From Azophilus sp965247035 (GTDB lineage Bacteria > Pseudomonadota > Gammaproteobacteria > Pseudomonadales > Azotimanducaceae): a DNA stretch of 64,000 nt. How positions within the stretch are numbered: position 1 is the first letter of the stretch; each line of letters starts with the position of its first letter. The notes below the pieces were generated by a model. It made no database searches and was not told the origin of the DNA. It worked only from the letters and a program-made list of their open reading frames with translations. The translations under genes and the position numbers were made by a program. Positions 46,002 through 55,165 of this stretch are shown in pieces. Where the stretch lies: NCBI GenBank assembly GCA_965247035.1, contig CBDFGJ010000001.1, positions 1,178,001-1,242,000 of the forward strand, in the 5' to 3' direction.

Positions 46002-46116
46002 CAGCCCGTCAGGGCCGAGACGCGAAATGAACCGTCGGGCGTTAGCTGGGCACAGCCAATCGCCGTAGTGGTGTGACCGGATTGATTGACACCTGCTTCC
46101 AGTGCTGTTGACGATT

Positions 46117-47532
46117 TTAAAAATACTCTTCAAGCATCCTCTTGGCACCAGCGTGTCCTTGGGCTGCAGCCTTGCGATACCACTTGGCTGCTTCGGCGTC
46201 ATCCTTATTAACGCCTCGGCCGTTGTCGTACATAAAACCGAGGCTGTTTTGGGCGGACGCATGTCCTTGTTCTGCTGACTTGCGAAACCACTTGGCTGCT
46301 TCGGCGTCATCCTTATTAACGCCTTGGCCGTTGTGGTACTTAGCACCGAGGTTGTTTTGAGCATTCGCATGTCCTTGTTCTGCTGCCTTGCGATGCCACT
46401 TGGCCGCCTCGGCGTAATCCTTATTAACGCCTTGGCCGTTGTCGTACATAAAACCGAGGCTGTTTTGGGCGGACGCATGTCCTTGTTCTGCTGCCTTGCG
46501 ATACCACTTGGCTGCTTCGGCGTCATCCTCATTAACGCCTAGGCCGTAGTAGTACGTATCACCGAGTTCGTTGTGAGCATTCGCATGCCCTTGATCTGCC
46601 GGTGCTGCATCCGGTACGGCATCAGAGACTTCATCGCCAGCGATCATCTCCTGGATTGCCGCTACGCTCTGCGGGCGTTCGTTCTCCTCCACCTTGATTG
46701 CCCAATCAATTGCCTTGAGCAGGGACAGGGGATAATGTCCCTTGCCAACTTCCACGGCAGGCGCCATGTCTTGATCCTGCTTGCCCTTGTGCGCCAGCCG
46801 GGCACGTGTGATTGCATCAATCAGTTCAGTCTCGATGACGCCAGACACACAACGGTAGGCCACCATGCCCAGGGCATAGAGGTCGGTCCATGGGCCAATG
46901 TCGTCCCCTTTCCGGTCATACTGCTCCATCGGTGCGTACCCGGGTGTCAAAACGGAGGTGAGGCTCTTTGAGCGTTGTCCAAGCACCTGCCGAGCGGCAC
47001 CGAAGTCCAGCAACACCGAGGAACCATTTTTGCGTAGCATGATGTTGCTTGGCTTGATATCGCGATGCACATAGTCCGCACTGTGCACTTCGTCCAGGCC
47101 GGATAGGAGTTCGGTGACCAACCGTTGCAAGCGGGTGGATTCAAGTCGTCCTTCACGCTTGAGCAGGTCTGATAATGTTTCGCCTTCAATATAATCCAGA
47201 ACCAAATAGGCAGTGTTATTGTCCTCAAAGTAGCGATGCACATGATTCAGATGCGGGTGCTCAAACCGCGCCAGGGTGCGTGCTTCATCCAAAAAACGCG
47301 CCAATCCCCATTGATAATCATCCTGGTCAGCTGTGGATTTGGGCCGGACGCTCGTAGCATCACTGCGCACTGCGAAGTCGCTGGGCAGGTACTCTTTGAT
47401 GGCGACTGCTTTGTCGAGTTGAATGTCCCAAGCGAGGTAGGTGATGCCGAAGCCGCCACTGCCGATGACACGCTCCATGCGGTATTCATTTAGCCGGTGA
47501 CCGACGGGCAGGGCCTGGAGATGATCAGTCAT
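46117..47532 (-). CDS. Ser/Thr protein kinase with 4 Sel1 repeats (kinase 1)
   Basis: A 471-residue Hanks-type kinase. Residues 20-280 are the kinase domain: glycine loop VIGSGGFGITYLA, ATP-binding Lys in AVAIKEYLPSDF, catalytic loop YVHRDIKPSNIML, DFG in LLDFGAARQV, and activation segment LTPGYAPMEQYD. Four 36-residue Sel1 repeats (ASAQNSLGFMYDNGQGVNKD...) follow from about 315, then the tail AGAKRMLEEYF. There is no membrane helix. Sel1 arrays bind proteins and could hold substrates. It is the last gene of the long cluster and one of four paralogues separated by equal 89-bp spacers; kinase domains are over 90% alike. Confidence 0.9.
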   Translation of the reverse strand: MTDHLQALPVGHRLNEYRMERVIGSGGFGITYLAWDIQLDKAVAIKEYLPSDFAVRSDATSVRPKSTADQDDYQWGLARFLDEARTLARFEHPHLNHVHRYFEDNNTAYLVLDYIEGETLSDLLKREGRLESTRLQRLVTELLSGLDEVHSADYVHRDIKPSNIMLRKNGSSVLLDFGAARQVLGQRSKSLTSVLTPGYAPMEQYDRKGDDIGPWTDLYALGMVAYRCVSGVIETELIDAITRARLAHKGKQDQDMAPAVEVGKGHYPLSLLKAIDWAIKVEENERPQSVAAIQEMIAGDEVSDAVPDAAPADQGHANAHNELGDTYYYGLGVNEDDAEAAKWYRKAAEQGHASAQNSLGFMYDNGQGVNKDYAEAAKWHRKAAEQGHANAQNNLGAKYHNGQGVNKDDAEAAKWFRKSAEQGHASAQNSLGFMYDNGRGVNKDDAEAAKWYRKAAAQGHAGAKRMLEEYF

Positions 47533-47621
47533 GCGGGTTTATCACCATCTTGTAGGTCATTCATAAGTGCATCAGCATCGCTTGTTACTGGAATGCTTGG
47601 CCAGAGAAGTTGAAGTGAGGG
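47533..47621 (-). repeat. 89-bp conserved spacer between kinases 1 and 2
   Basis: It is almost identical to the spacers at 49434-49522 and 52199-52287, and each is exactly 89 bp. It includes AGCATTCCAGTAACAAGCGATGCT, whose ends can pair. It probably carries translation signals duplicated with the gene. Confidence 0.8.
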
Positions 47622-49433
47622 TTATAATTTTCTTAGTGTCATCTTGCCACCATCGTGCCCTTGATCTGCTGCTTTGCGATGCCACTTGACTGCTTCGGCG
47701 TAATCCTTATTAACGCCTTGACCGTGGTAGTACATCCAACCGAGGCTGTTTTGAGCATCCGAATCTCCTTGTTCTGCTGCCTTGCGATACCACTTGACCG
47801 CTTCGGCGTCATCCTGAGCAACGCCTGTGCCTTCTTCGTACATCACACCGAGGTTGTTTTGAGCACTCGCATATCCTTGTTCTGCTGCCTTGCGATACCA
47901 CTTGACCGCTTCGGCGTAATCCTGAGCAATGCCATCGCCTAACAAGTACCCAGAACCGAGGAAGAATTGAGCATTCGCATCTCCTTGTTCTGCTGCCTTG
48001 CGATACCACTTGACCGCTTCGGCGTAATCCTGAATGCCATCGCCTAACAAGTACTCAGAACCGAGGAAGAGTTGAGCATTCGCATCTCCTTGTTCTGTTG
48101 CCTTGCGATACCACTTGGCTGCTTCGGCGTCATCCTGAGCAACGCCTCTGCCTTCTTCGTACATCCAACCGAGCCGGGTTTGGGCGGACGCAACTCCTTG
48201 ATCTGCTGCCTTGCGATACCACTTGACCGCTTCGGCGTCATCCTTATTAACGCCTCTGCCTCTTTCGTACATAAAACCGAGTGCAAATTGAGCTTCCACA
48301 TTTCCTTGCTCTGCTGCTTGATGGCACCACCTAGATGCCTTTATGTAATTTTTATTGAAGTAGTTCGTTGTGCAATCACTCACCGTTGCCTCTCTGCTTG
48401 ACCACCATATAGGCACGACAATCAGCACTAATACTACTACCCCTAACCATCTCCATCTCTGTTCGCGCTTTGATGGACTCGGTTGCTTTGCCGGTTTATC
48501 TACCGGTGCTGCATCCGGTACGGCATCAGAGACTTCATCGCCAGCGATCATCTCCTTGATTGCCGCTACGCTCTGCGGGCGTTCGTCCTCCTCCACTTTG
48601 ATTGCCCAATCAATTGCCTTGAGCAGGGACAGGGGATAATGCCCCTTGCCAACTTCCACGGCAGGCGCCATGTCTTGATCCTGCTTGCCCTTGCGTGCCA
48701 GCCGGGCACGTGTGATTGCATCAATCAGTTCAGTCTCGATGACGCCAGACACACAACGGTAGGCCACCATGCCCAGGGCATAGAGGTCGGTCCATGGACC
48801 AACGTCCCCTTTCTGGTCATACTGTTCCATCGGTGCATACCCGGGCGTCAAAACGGAGGTGAGGCTTTTTGTGCGTTGTCCAAGCACCTGCCGAGCGGCA
48901 CCGAAGTCCAGCAACACCGAGGAACCATTTTTGCGTAGCATGATGTTGCTTGGCTTGACATCGCGATGCACATAGTCCGCACTGTGCACTTCGTCCAAGC
49001 CGGATAGGAGTTCGGTGACCAACCGTTGCAAGCGGACGGATTCAAGTCGTCCTTCACGCTTGAGCAGGTCTGATAATGTTTCGCCTTCAATATAGTCCAG
49101 CACTAAATAGGCGGTGCCGTTACCCTCAAAATGACGACGCACATGATTCAGATGTGGATGCTCAAACCGCGCCAGGGTGCGTGCTTCATCCAAAAAATGC
49201 GCCAATCCCCATTGATAATCGTCCTGGTCAGCTGTGGATTTGGGCCGGACGCTCGCAGCATCGCTGCGCACTGCGAAGTCGCTGGGCAGGTACTCTTTGA
49301 TGGCGACTGCTTTGTCGAGTTGAATGTCCCAAGCGAGGTAGGTGATGCCGAAGCCGCCACTGCCGATGACACGCTCTATGCGGTATTCATTTAGCCGATG
49401 GCGGGCGGGCAGGGCCTGGAGATGATCAGTCAT
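47622..49433 (-). CDS. Ser/Thr protein kinase with membrane helix and 6 Sel1 repeats (kinase 2)
   Basis: A 603-residue paralogue. The kinase domain has the full set GSGGFGITY, AIKEYLPSDF, HRDVKPSNIM, DFGAAR and TPGYAPMEQYD. Unlike the other three it has a linker (PAKQPSPSKREQRWRWL) and a single membrane helix (GVVVLVLIVVPIWW, about residue 335) before the Sel1 region. The Sel1 region would then lie outside the cytoplasmic membrane. Six full repeats and a degenerate first one follow; one repeat (LGDGIQDYAEAV) lacks two residues. It is the only kinase of the four that would be membrane-anchored. Confidence 0.9.
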   Translation of the reverse strand: MTDHLQALPARHRLNEYRIERVIGSGGFGITYLAWDIQLDKAVAIKEYLPSDFAVRSDAASVRPKSTADQDDYQWGLAHFLDEARTLARFEHPHLNHVRRHFEGNGTAYLVLDYIEGETLSDLLKREGRLESVRLQRLVTELLSGLDEVHSADYVHRDVKPSNIMLRKNGSSVLLDFGAARQVLGQRTKSLTSVLTPGYAPMEQYDQKGDVGPWTDLYALGMVAYRCVSGVIETELIDAITRARLARKGKQDQDMAPAVEVGKGHYPLSLLKAIDWAIKVEEDERPQSVAAIKEMIAGDEVSDAVPDAAPVDKPAKQPSPSKREQRWRWLGVVVLVLIVVPIWWSSREATVSDCTTNYFNKNYIKASRWCHQAAEQGNVEAQFALGFMYERGRGVNKDDAEAVKWYRKAADQGVASAQTRLGWMYEEGRGVAQDDAEAAKWYRKATEQGDANAQLFLGSEYLLGDGIQDYAEAVKWYRKAAEQGDANAQFFLGSGYLLGDGIAQDYAEAVKWYRKAAEQGYASAQNNLGVMYEEGTGVAQDDAEAVKWYRKAAEQGDSDAQNSLGWMYYHGQGVNKDYAEAVKWHRKAADQGHDGGKMTLRKL

Positions 49434-49522
49434 GCGGGTTTATTACCATCTTGTAGGTCATTCATGAGTGTATCAGCATCGCTTGTTACTGGAATGCTTG
49501 GCTGGAGAAGTTGAACCGCGGG
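49434..49522 (-). repeat. 89-bp conserved spacer between kinases 2 and 3
   Basis: Second copy of the 89-bp intergenic repeat, differing at a few positions (for example GAACCGCGGG instead of GAAGTGAGGG). Confidence 0.8.
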
Positions 49523-52198
49523 TTATAATTTTCTTAGTGCTCTCTTGGCACCAGCGTGCCCTTGCTCTGCTGCCTTGCGATACCACTTGACCGCTTCGGC
49601 GTCATCCTGAGCAACGCCTCTGCCTTCTGCATACATAACACCAAGGTTGTATTGACCGCGTGCATGCCCCTGTTCTGCTGACTTGCGATACCACTTGACC
49701 GCTTCGGCGTCATCCTGAGCAACGCCTCTGCCTTCTTCGTACATCCAACCGAAGATGGCTTGGAGGCTGGCTTGACCGAATCTATCTCCTAGTTCTACTG
49801 CCTTGCGATACCACTTGACCGCTTCGGCGTCATCCTGAGCAACGCCTCTGCCTTCTTCGTACATAACACCGAGATTTTTTTGGGCGAACGGATGCCCTTG
49901 TTCTGCTGCCTTGCGGTACCACTTGACTGCTTCGGCGTCATCCTGAGCAACGCCTCCGCCTTCTTCGTACATCAAACCGAGGTTGTATTGAGCAAACGCA
50001 TTTCCTTGTTCTGCTGCCTTGCGAAACCACTTGGCCGCTTCGGCGTCATCCTGAGCAACGCCTTTACCTTTTGCGTACATCCAACCGAGGTTGTTTTGGG
50101 CGGACGCATTTCCTAGTTCTGCTGCCTTGCGATACCACTTGACTGCTTCGGCGTCATCCTGAGCAACGCCTCTGCCTATTGCGTACACCACACCGAGGTT
50201 GCATTGACCTAATTCATGCCCTTGTTCTGCTGCCTTGCGATACCACTTGGCTGCTTCGGCGTCATCCTGAGCAACGCCTTTGCCTTTTGCGTACATCCAA
50301 CCGAGGTTGTCTTGGGCGAACGCACTTCCTTGTTCTGCTGCCTTGCGATACCACTTGATTGCTTCGGCGTCATCCTGAGCAACGCCTCTGCCTTCTGCGT
50401 ACATACCACCGAGGTTGTGTTGAGCCTGCGCAAGTCCTTGTTCTGCTGATTTGCGATACCACTTGACCGCCTCGGCGTCATCCTGAGCAACGCCTCTGCC
50501 TTCTGCGTACATCACACCGAGGTTGTGTTGGGCAGACGCATATCCCTGTTCTGCTGATTTGCGAACCCACTTGACCGCCTCGGCGTCATCCTGAGCAACG
50601 CCTCTGCCTTCTGCACACATCCAACCGAAGCCGTATTGAGCATTCGCCTCTCCTTGTTCTGCTGATTTGCGATACCACTTGACTGCTTCGGCGTCATCCT
50701 GAGCAACGCCTCTGCCTTCTGCGTACATCACACCGAGGTTGTATTGAGCCTGCGCATCTCCTTGTTCTACTGATTTGCGAAACCACTTGGCTGCTTCGGC
50801 GTCATCCTGAGCAACGCCTCTACCTTCTGCGTACATCACACCGAGGCTGTGTTGGGCAGACGCATATCCCTGTTCTGCTGATTTGCGAACCCACTTGACC
50901 GCCTCGGCGTCATCCTGAGCAACGTCTCTGCCTTCTTTGTACATCACGCCGAGGTTGTGTTGAGCCTGTGCAAATCCTTGTTCCGCTGATTTGCGAAACC
51001 ACTTGACCGCCTCGGCGTCATTCTGAGCAACGCCTCTGCCTTCTGCGCACATACCACCAAGGTTGCATTGAGCCTGCGCATTTCCTTGTTCTGCTGACTT
51101 GCGAAACCACTTGACCGCTTCGGCGTCATCCTGAGCAACGCCTCTGCCTTCTGCGCACATACCACCAAGGTTGCATTGAGCCTGCGCATTTCCTTGTTCT
51201 GCTGACTTGCGATACCACTTGACTGCTTCGGCGTCATCCTGAGCAACGCCTCTGCCTTCTGCGTACATCTCACCGAGGTCGTATTGAGCAGAGACTTCAT
51301 CGCCAGCGATCATCTCCTTGATTGCCGCTACGCTCTGCGGGCGTTCGTCCTCCTCCACTTTGATTGCCCAATCAATTGCGTTGAGCAGGGACAGGGGATA
51401 ATGTCCCTTGCCAACTTCCACGGCAGGCACCATGTCTTGATCCTGCTTGCCCTTGTGCGCCAGCCGGGCACGTGTGATTGCATCAAGCAGTTTGGGCTCG
51501 CTGATGCCAGATACACAACGGTAGGCCACCATGCCAAGCGCATAGAGGTCGGTCCAGGGACCAATGTCGTCCCCTTTCCGGTCGTACTGTTCTATCGGTG
51601 CATATCCGGGCGTCAAAACGGAGGTGAGGCTCTTTGAGCGTTGTCCAAGCACCTGCCGAGCAGCACCGAAGTCCAGCAACACCGAGGAACCATTTTTGCG
51701 TAGCATGATGTTGCTTGGCTTGACATCGCGATGCACATAGTCCGCACTGTGTACTTCCTCCAAGCCGGATAAGAGTTCGGTGACCAACCGTTGCAAGCGG
51801 ACGGATTCAAGCCGTCCTTCACGCTTGAGCAAGTCTGATAATGTTTCGCCTTCAATGTAATCCAGCACTAAATAGGCAGTGTTATTGTCCTCAAAATAGC
51901 GATGCACATGATTCAGATGCGGATGCTCAAACCGCGCCAGGGTGCGCGCTTCATCCAAAAAACGCGCCAATCCCCATTGATAATCGTCCTGGTCAGCTGT
52001 GGATTTGGGTCGGACGCTCGTAGCATCAGTGCGCACTGCGAAGTCGCTAGGCAGGTACTCTTTGATGGCAACTGCTTTGTCGAGTTGAATGTCCCAAGCG
52101 AGGTAGGTGATGCCGAAGCCGCCACTGCCGATGACGCCCTCCATGCGGTATTCATTTAGCCGGTGGCCGGCGGGCAGGGCCTGGAGATGATCAGTCAT
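49523..52198 (-). CDS. Ser/Thr protein kinase with 16 Sel1 repeats (kinase 3)
   Basis: An 891-residue paralogue with an intact kinase domain (GSGGFGITY, AIKEYLPSDF, HRDVKPSNIM, DFGAAR, TPGYAPIEQYD) and no membrane helix. Sixteen Sel1 repeats of 36 residues (108 bp) follow from about residue 305. Most share the core EGRGVAQDDAEAVKWYRKSA. One repeat has three extra residues (ASLQAIFGWMY). The repeats join the kinase earlier than in kinases 1 and 4: the DAVPDAAPADQ linker is absent, and DEVS runs straight into AQYDLGEMY. Near-identity between neighbouring repeats suggests recent expansion by unequal exchange. Confidence 0.9.
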   Translation of the reverse strand: MTDHLQALPAGHRLNEYRMEGVIGSGGFGITYLAWDIQLDKAVAIKEYLPSDFAVRTDATSVRPKSTADQDDYQWGLARFLDEARTLARFEHPHLNHVHRYFEDNNTAYLVLDYIEGETLSDLLKREGRLESVRLQRLVTELLSGLEEVHSADYVHRDVKPSNIMLRKNGSSVLLDFGAARQVLGQRSKSLTSVLTPGYAPIEQYDRKGDDIGPWTDLYALGMVAYRCVSGISEPKLLDAITRARLAHKGKQDQDMVPAVEVGKGHYPLSLLNAIDWAIKVEEDERPQSVAAIKEMIAGDEVSAQYDLGEMYAEGRGVAQDDAEAVKWYRKSAEQGNAQAQCNLGGMCAEGRGVAQDDAEAVKWFRKSAEQGNAQAQCNLGGMCAEGRGVAQNDAEAVKWFRKSAEQGFAQAQHNLGVMYKEGRDVAQDDAEAVKWVRKSAEQGYASAQHSLGVMYAEGRGVAQDDAEAAKWFRKSVEQGDAQAQYNLGVMYAEGRGVAQDDAEAVKWYRKSAEQGEANAQYGFGWMCAEGRGVAQDDAEAVKWVRKSAEQGYASAQHNLGVMYAEGRGVAQDDAEAVKWYRKSAEQGLAQAQHNLGGMYAEGRGVAQDDAEAIKWYRKAAEQGSAFAQDNLGWMYAKGKGVAQDDAEAAKWYRKAAEQGHELGQCNLGVVYAIGRGVAQDDAEAVKWYRKAAELGNASAQNNLGWMYAKGKGVAQDDAEAAKWFRKAAEQGNAFAQYNLGLMYEEGGGVAQDDAEAVKWYRKAAEQGHPFAQKNLGVMYEEGRGVAQDDAEAVKWYRKAVELGDRFGQASLQAIFGWMYEEGRGVAQDDAEAVKWYRKSAEQGHARGQYNLGVMYAEGRGVAQDDAEAVKWYRKAAEQGHAGAKRALRKL

Positions 52199-52287
52199 GC
52201 GGGTTTGTTACCATCTTATAGGTCATTCATAAGTGTATCAGCATCGCTTGTTACTGGAATGCTTGGCCAGAGACGTTGAAGTAAGGG
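52199..52287 (-). repeat. 89-bp conserved spacer between kinases 3 and 4
   Basis: Third copy of the 89-bp intergenic repeat. Confidence 0.8.
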
Positions 52288-54348
52288 TTATAATTTTCTT
52301 AGTGCTTTCTTGGCACCAACGTGCCCTTGATCTGCTGCTTTGCGATACCACTTGCCTGCTTCGGCGGCATCCTTATTAATACCATGACCGTAGTAGTACA
52401 TCCGACCGAGGTTGTATTGACTTAATCTATCTCCTTGTTCTGCTGCCTTGCGAAACCACTTGCCTGCTTCGGCGTAATCCTGAGCAACGCCCATGCCGTT
52501 TGCGTACATAGAACCGAGGTTGTTTTGAGCACTCGCATCTCCTTGTCCTGCTGCCTTGCGAAGCCACTTGCCTGCTTCGGCGTCATCCTGAGCAACGCCT
52601 CTGCCTTTTGCGTACATAAAACCGAGGTTGTTTTGACTTAATCTATCTCCTTGTTCTGCTGCCTTGCGATACCACTTGGCCGCTTCGGCGTAATCCTGAG
52701 ATACGCGAATGCCATACTGGTACATACAACCGAGGCGGCTTTGGGCGGATGCATGCCCTTGTTCTGCTGACTTGCGATACCACTTGGCTGCTTCGGCGTA
52801 ATCCTTATTAACGCCTTGGCCGTTGTTGTACATAACGCCAAGGCTATATTGACCGGATGCATGCCCTTGTTCTGCTGACTTGCGAAACCACTTGACCGCT
52901 TCGGCGTCATCCTGAGCAACGCCTCTGCCTTTTGCGTACATCGTACCGAGGTTGTTTTGAGCATTCGCATTTCCTTGTTCTGCTGCCTTGCGAAACCACT
53001 TGACCGCTTCGGCGTCATCCTGAGCAACGCCTCTGCCTTTTGCGTACATAACACCGAGGTAGTTTTGAGCATTTGCATATCCTTGCTCCGCTGCCTTGCG
53101 ATACCACTTGGCTGCTTCGGCGTCATCCTGAGCAACGCCTCTGCCTTCTTCGTACATCCAACCGAGGCCGGCTTGACCGAATCCATATCCTTGTTCTGCT
53201 GATTTGCGATACCACTTGACCGCTTCGGCGTCATCCTGAGCAACGCCCATGCCTGCTTCGTACATAAAACCGAGGTCGCTTTGGGCGACCGCATGTCCTT
53301 GTTCTGCTGCCTTGCGATACCACTTGACCGCTTCGGCGTAATCCTTATTAACGCCTTGGCCGTTGTAGTACTTCAAACCGAGGTTGTATTGAGCATTCGC
53401 ATGCCCTTGGTCTGCCGGTGCTGCATCCGGTACGGCATCAGAGACTTCATCGCCAGCGATCATCTCCTTGATTGCCGCTACGCTCTGCGGGCGTTCGTTC
53501 TCTTCCGCTTTGATTGCCCAATCAATTGCCTTGAGCAGGGACAGGGGATAATGTCCCTTGCCAACTTCCACGGCAGGCGCCATGTCTTGATCCTGCTTGC
53601 CCTTGTGCGCCAGCCGGGCACGTGTGATTGCATCAATCAGTTCAGTCTCGATGACGCCAGACACACAACGGTAGGCCACCATGCCCAGGGCATAGAGGTC
53701 GGTCCATGGACCAATGTCGTCCCCCTTCTGGTCATACTGCTCTATCGGTGCATACCCGGGTGTCAAAACGGCGGTGAGGCTCTTTGAGCGTTGTCCAAGC
53801 ACCTGCCGAGCGGAACCGAAGTCCAGCAACACCGAGGAACCATTTTTGCGCAGCATGATGTTGCTTGGCTTGACATCGCGATGCACATAGTCCGCACTGT
53901 GTACTTCCTCCAAGCCGGATAGGAGTTCGGTGACCAACCGTTGCAAGCGGACGGATTCAAGCCGTCCTTCACGCTTGAGCAAGTCTGATAATGTTTCGCC
54001 TTCAATATAATCCAGCACCATATAGGCAGTGTTATTGTCCTCAAAGTAGCGATGCACATGATTCAGATGCGGATGCTCAAACCGCGCCAGGGTGCGCGCT
54101 TCATCCAAAAAACGTGCCAATCCCCATTGATAATCGTCCTGGTCATCTGTGGATTTAGGTCGGACGCTCGTAGCATCACTGCGCACTGCGAAGTCGCTGG
54201 GAAGGTACTCTTTGATGGCGACTGCTTTGTTGAGTTGAATGTCCCAAGCGAGGTAGGTGATGCCGAAGCCGCCACTGCCGATGACACGCTCTATGCGGTA
54301 TTCATTTAGTCGGTGGCCGGCGGGCAGGGCCTGGAGATGGTCAGTCAT
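52288..54348 (-). CDS. Ser/Thr protein kinase with 10 Sel1 repeats (kinase 4)
   Basis: A 686-residue paralogue, first of the four in transcription order. The kinase motifs are all present (GSGGFGITY, AIKEYLPSDF, HRDVKPSNIM, DFGSAR, TPGYAPIEQYD). Note DFGSAR where the others have DFGAAR. Ten Sel1 repeats follow the DAVPDAAPADQGHANAQ linker, and the later ones carry AEAGKW instead of AEAVKW. It starts 28 bp after the MotB-like gene, without the 89-bp spacer, which places the whole kinase set in the FHA/PP2C/MotA operon. Confidence 0.9.
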   Translation of the reverse strand: MTDHLQALPAGHRLNEYRIERVIGSGGFGITYLAWDIQLNKAVAIKEYLPSDFAVRSDATSVRPKSTDDQDDYQWGLARFLDEARTLARFEHPHLNHVHRYFEDNNTAYMVLDYIEGETLSDLLKREGRLESVRLQRLVTELLSGLEEVHSADYVHRDVKPSNIMLRKNGSSVLLDFGSARQVLGQRSKSLTAVLTPGYAPIEQYDQKGDDIGPWTDLYALGMVAYRCVSGVIETELIDAITRARLAHKGKQDQDMAPAVEVGKGHYPLSLLKAIDWAIKAEENERPQSVAAIKEMIAGDEVSDAVPDAAPADQGHANAQYNLGLKYYNGQGVNKDYAEAVKWYRKAAEQGHAVAQSDLGFMYEAGMGVAQDDAEAVKWYRKSAEQGYGFGQAGLGWMYEEGRGVAQDDAEAAKWYRKAAEQGYANAQNYLGVMYAKGRGVAQDDAEAVKWFRKAAEQGNANAQNNLGTMYAKGRGVAQDDAEAVKWFRKSAEQGHASGQYSLGVMYNNGQGVNKDYAEAAKWYRKSAEQGHASAQSRLGCMYQYGIRVSQDYAEAAKWYRKAAEQGDRLSQNNLGFMYAKGRGVAQDDAEAGKWLRKAAGQGDASAQNNLGSMYANGMGVAQDYAEAGKWFRKAAEQGDRLSQYNLGRMYYYGHGINKDAAEAGKWYRKAADQGHVGAKKALRKL

Positions 54349-54376
54349 GCGGGTGTGTTGCTACCTGTCTGCATTG

Positions 54377-55153
54377 CTAACTTTTTGACCTTCCACCAAA
54401 GGTAACACCGCAGACTCCATCTCGGCTACCGCGTTGCAAGGTGGCGTTACCTTGCCTGTCAATCAGGATGCTGGCGACATGTTCTGTTCTGGCAGCTCCC
54501 CCCTGACCTGCCGTATGTATGGTGGTTGTACCGAGGCTATGACGCCCGGCTGGAGTAACATAAGCACCACGCACTGCTACGCTATTGAACCCGCTTCGGT
54601 TCCTGTAATAGTAATAGCAAATTTCATATTTGCCCGGTGTGGCCTGCGGATGTAACCAGATTTCATTGCCGGGGCCGTTAGTATTATCTTCTTCAAATTT
54701 TGCCGGGGTGCCAGGATTTCTTTTCCGCCCATAGTGGAATATATTGCCCTGGGGGTCGCGTACAATCAGGTCCACATCGTCACCAGGATTACTCCAACTC
54801 ATCAGAACTAATAGAAACTTTTGACGCAGTTCTTTGGCGCACTGTTGCAATCTCTCTTGTGCTTTTTGTAAAGATTTTTGCGACTCTTGTAATGCTGACT
54901 GATTTTGCGCCAAGCTTGCTTGAGCTTCCTGGGAGCTTTGTAATTCTTCTAGAGTCTGAGCTAGATCGGACTGACATGCTTGCAACGCTTCTGGATCTTG
55001 CCCCGGTGGTGGGGGTTCTGGTGGTGCGCTGGAGATGTTCGGAAAATACGGGAAGAGCACTAGGGTGATGAGAATAAATGCACCCAACGCAGAGGCAAAC
55101 AAATCCAGTGCCGACATACCAAAAATATTGATTTCTCTGTTAGGTCTCCTCAT
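54377..55153 (-). CDS. MotB/ExbD-like N-terminus with YfaP-like C-terminal domain
   Basis: A 258-residue protein. After a short cytoplasmic start (MRRPNREINIFGM) one membrane helix follows, SALDLFASALGAFILITLVL. Its Asp is placed like the proton-carrying Asp of MotB and ExbD. A Pro-rich stretch and a Gln/Ala coiled coil (about 50-115) lead to a periplasmic beta domain from about residue 120 (WSNPGDDVDLIVRDPQGNIF, EIWLHPQATPGKYEICYYYY) resembling YfaP/DUF2135. There is no OmpA-type peptidoglycan-binding domain. With the MotA-like protein of the same operon it should form a proton-driven stator-type unit. Start ATG 55153. Confidence 0.75.
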   Translation of the reverse strand: MRRPNREINIFGMSALDLFASALGAFILITLVLFPYFPNISSAPPEPPPPGQDPEALQACQSDLAQTLEELQSSQEAQASLAQNQSALQESQKSLQKAQERLQQCAKELRQKFLLVLMSWSNPGDDVDLIVRDPQGNIFHYGRKRNPGTPAKFEEDNTNGPGNEIWLHPQATPGKYEICYYYYRNRSGFNSVAVRGAYVTPAGRHSLGTTTIHTAGQGGAARTEHVASILIDRQGNATLQRGSRDGVCGVTFGGRSKS

Positions 55154-55165
55154 TGCTTCATTTTT

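Noticed and set aside
49523..52198. Regular repeats that could be mistaken for a CRISPR array or satellite
   Set aside because: The 108-bp period is in frame and encodes Sel1 units without unique spacers; the same holds for the 36-bp and 66-bp arrays at 21 and 37-39 kb.
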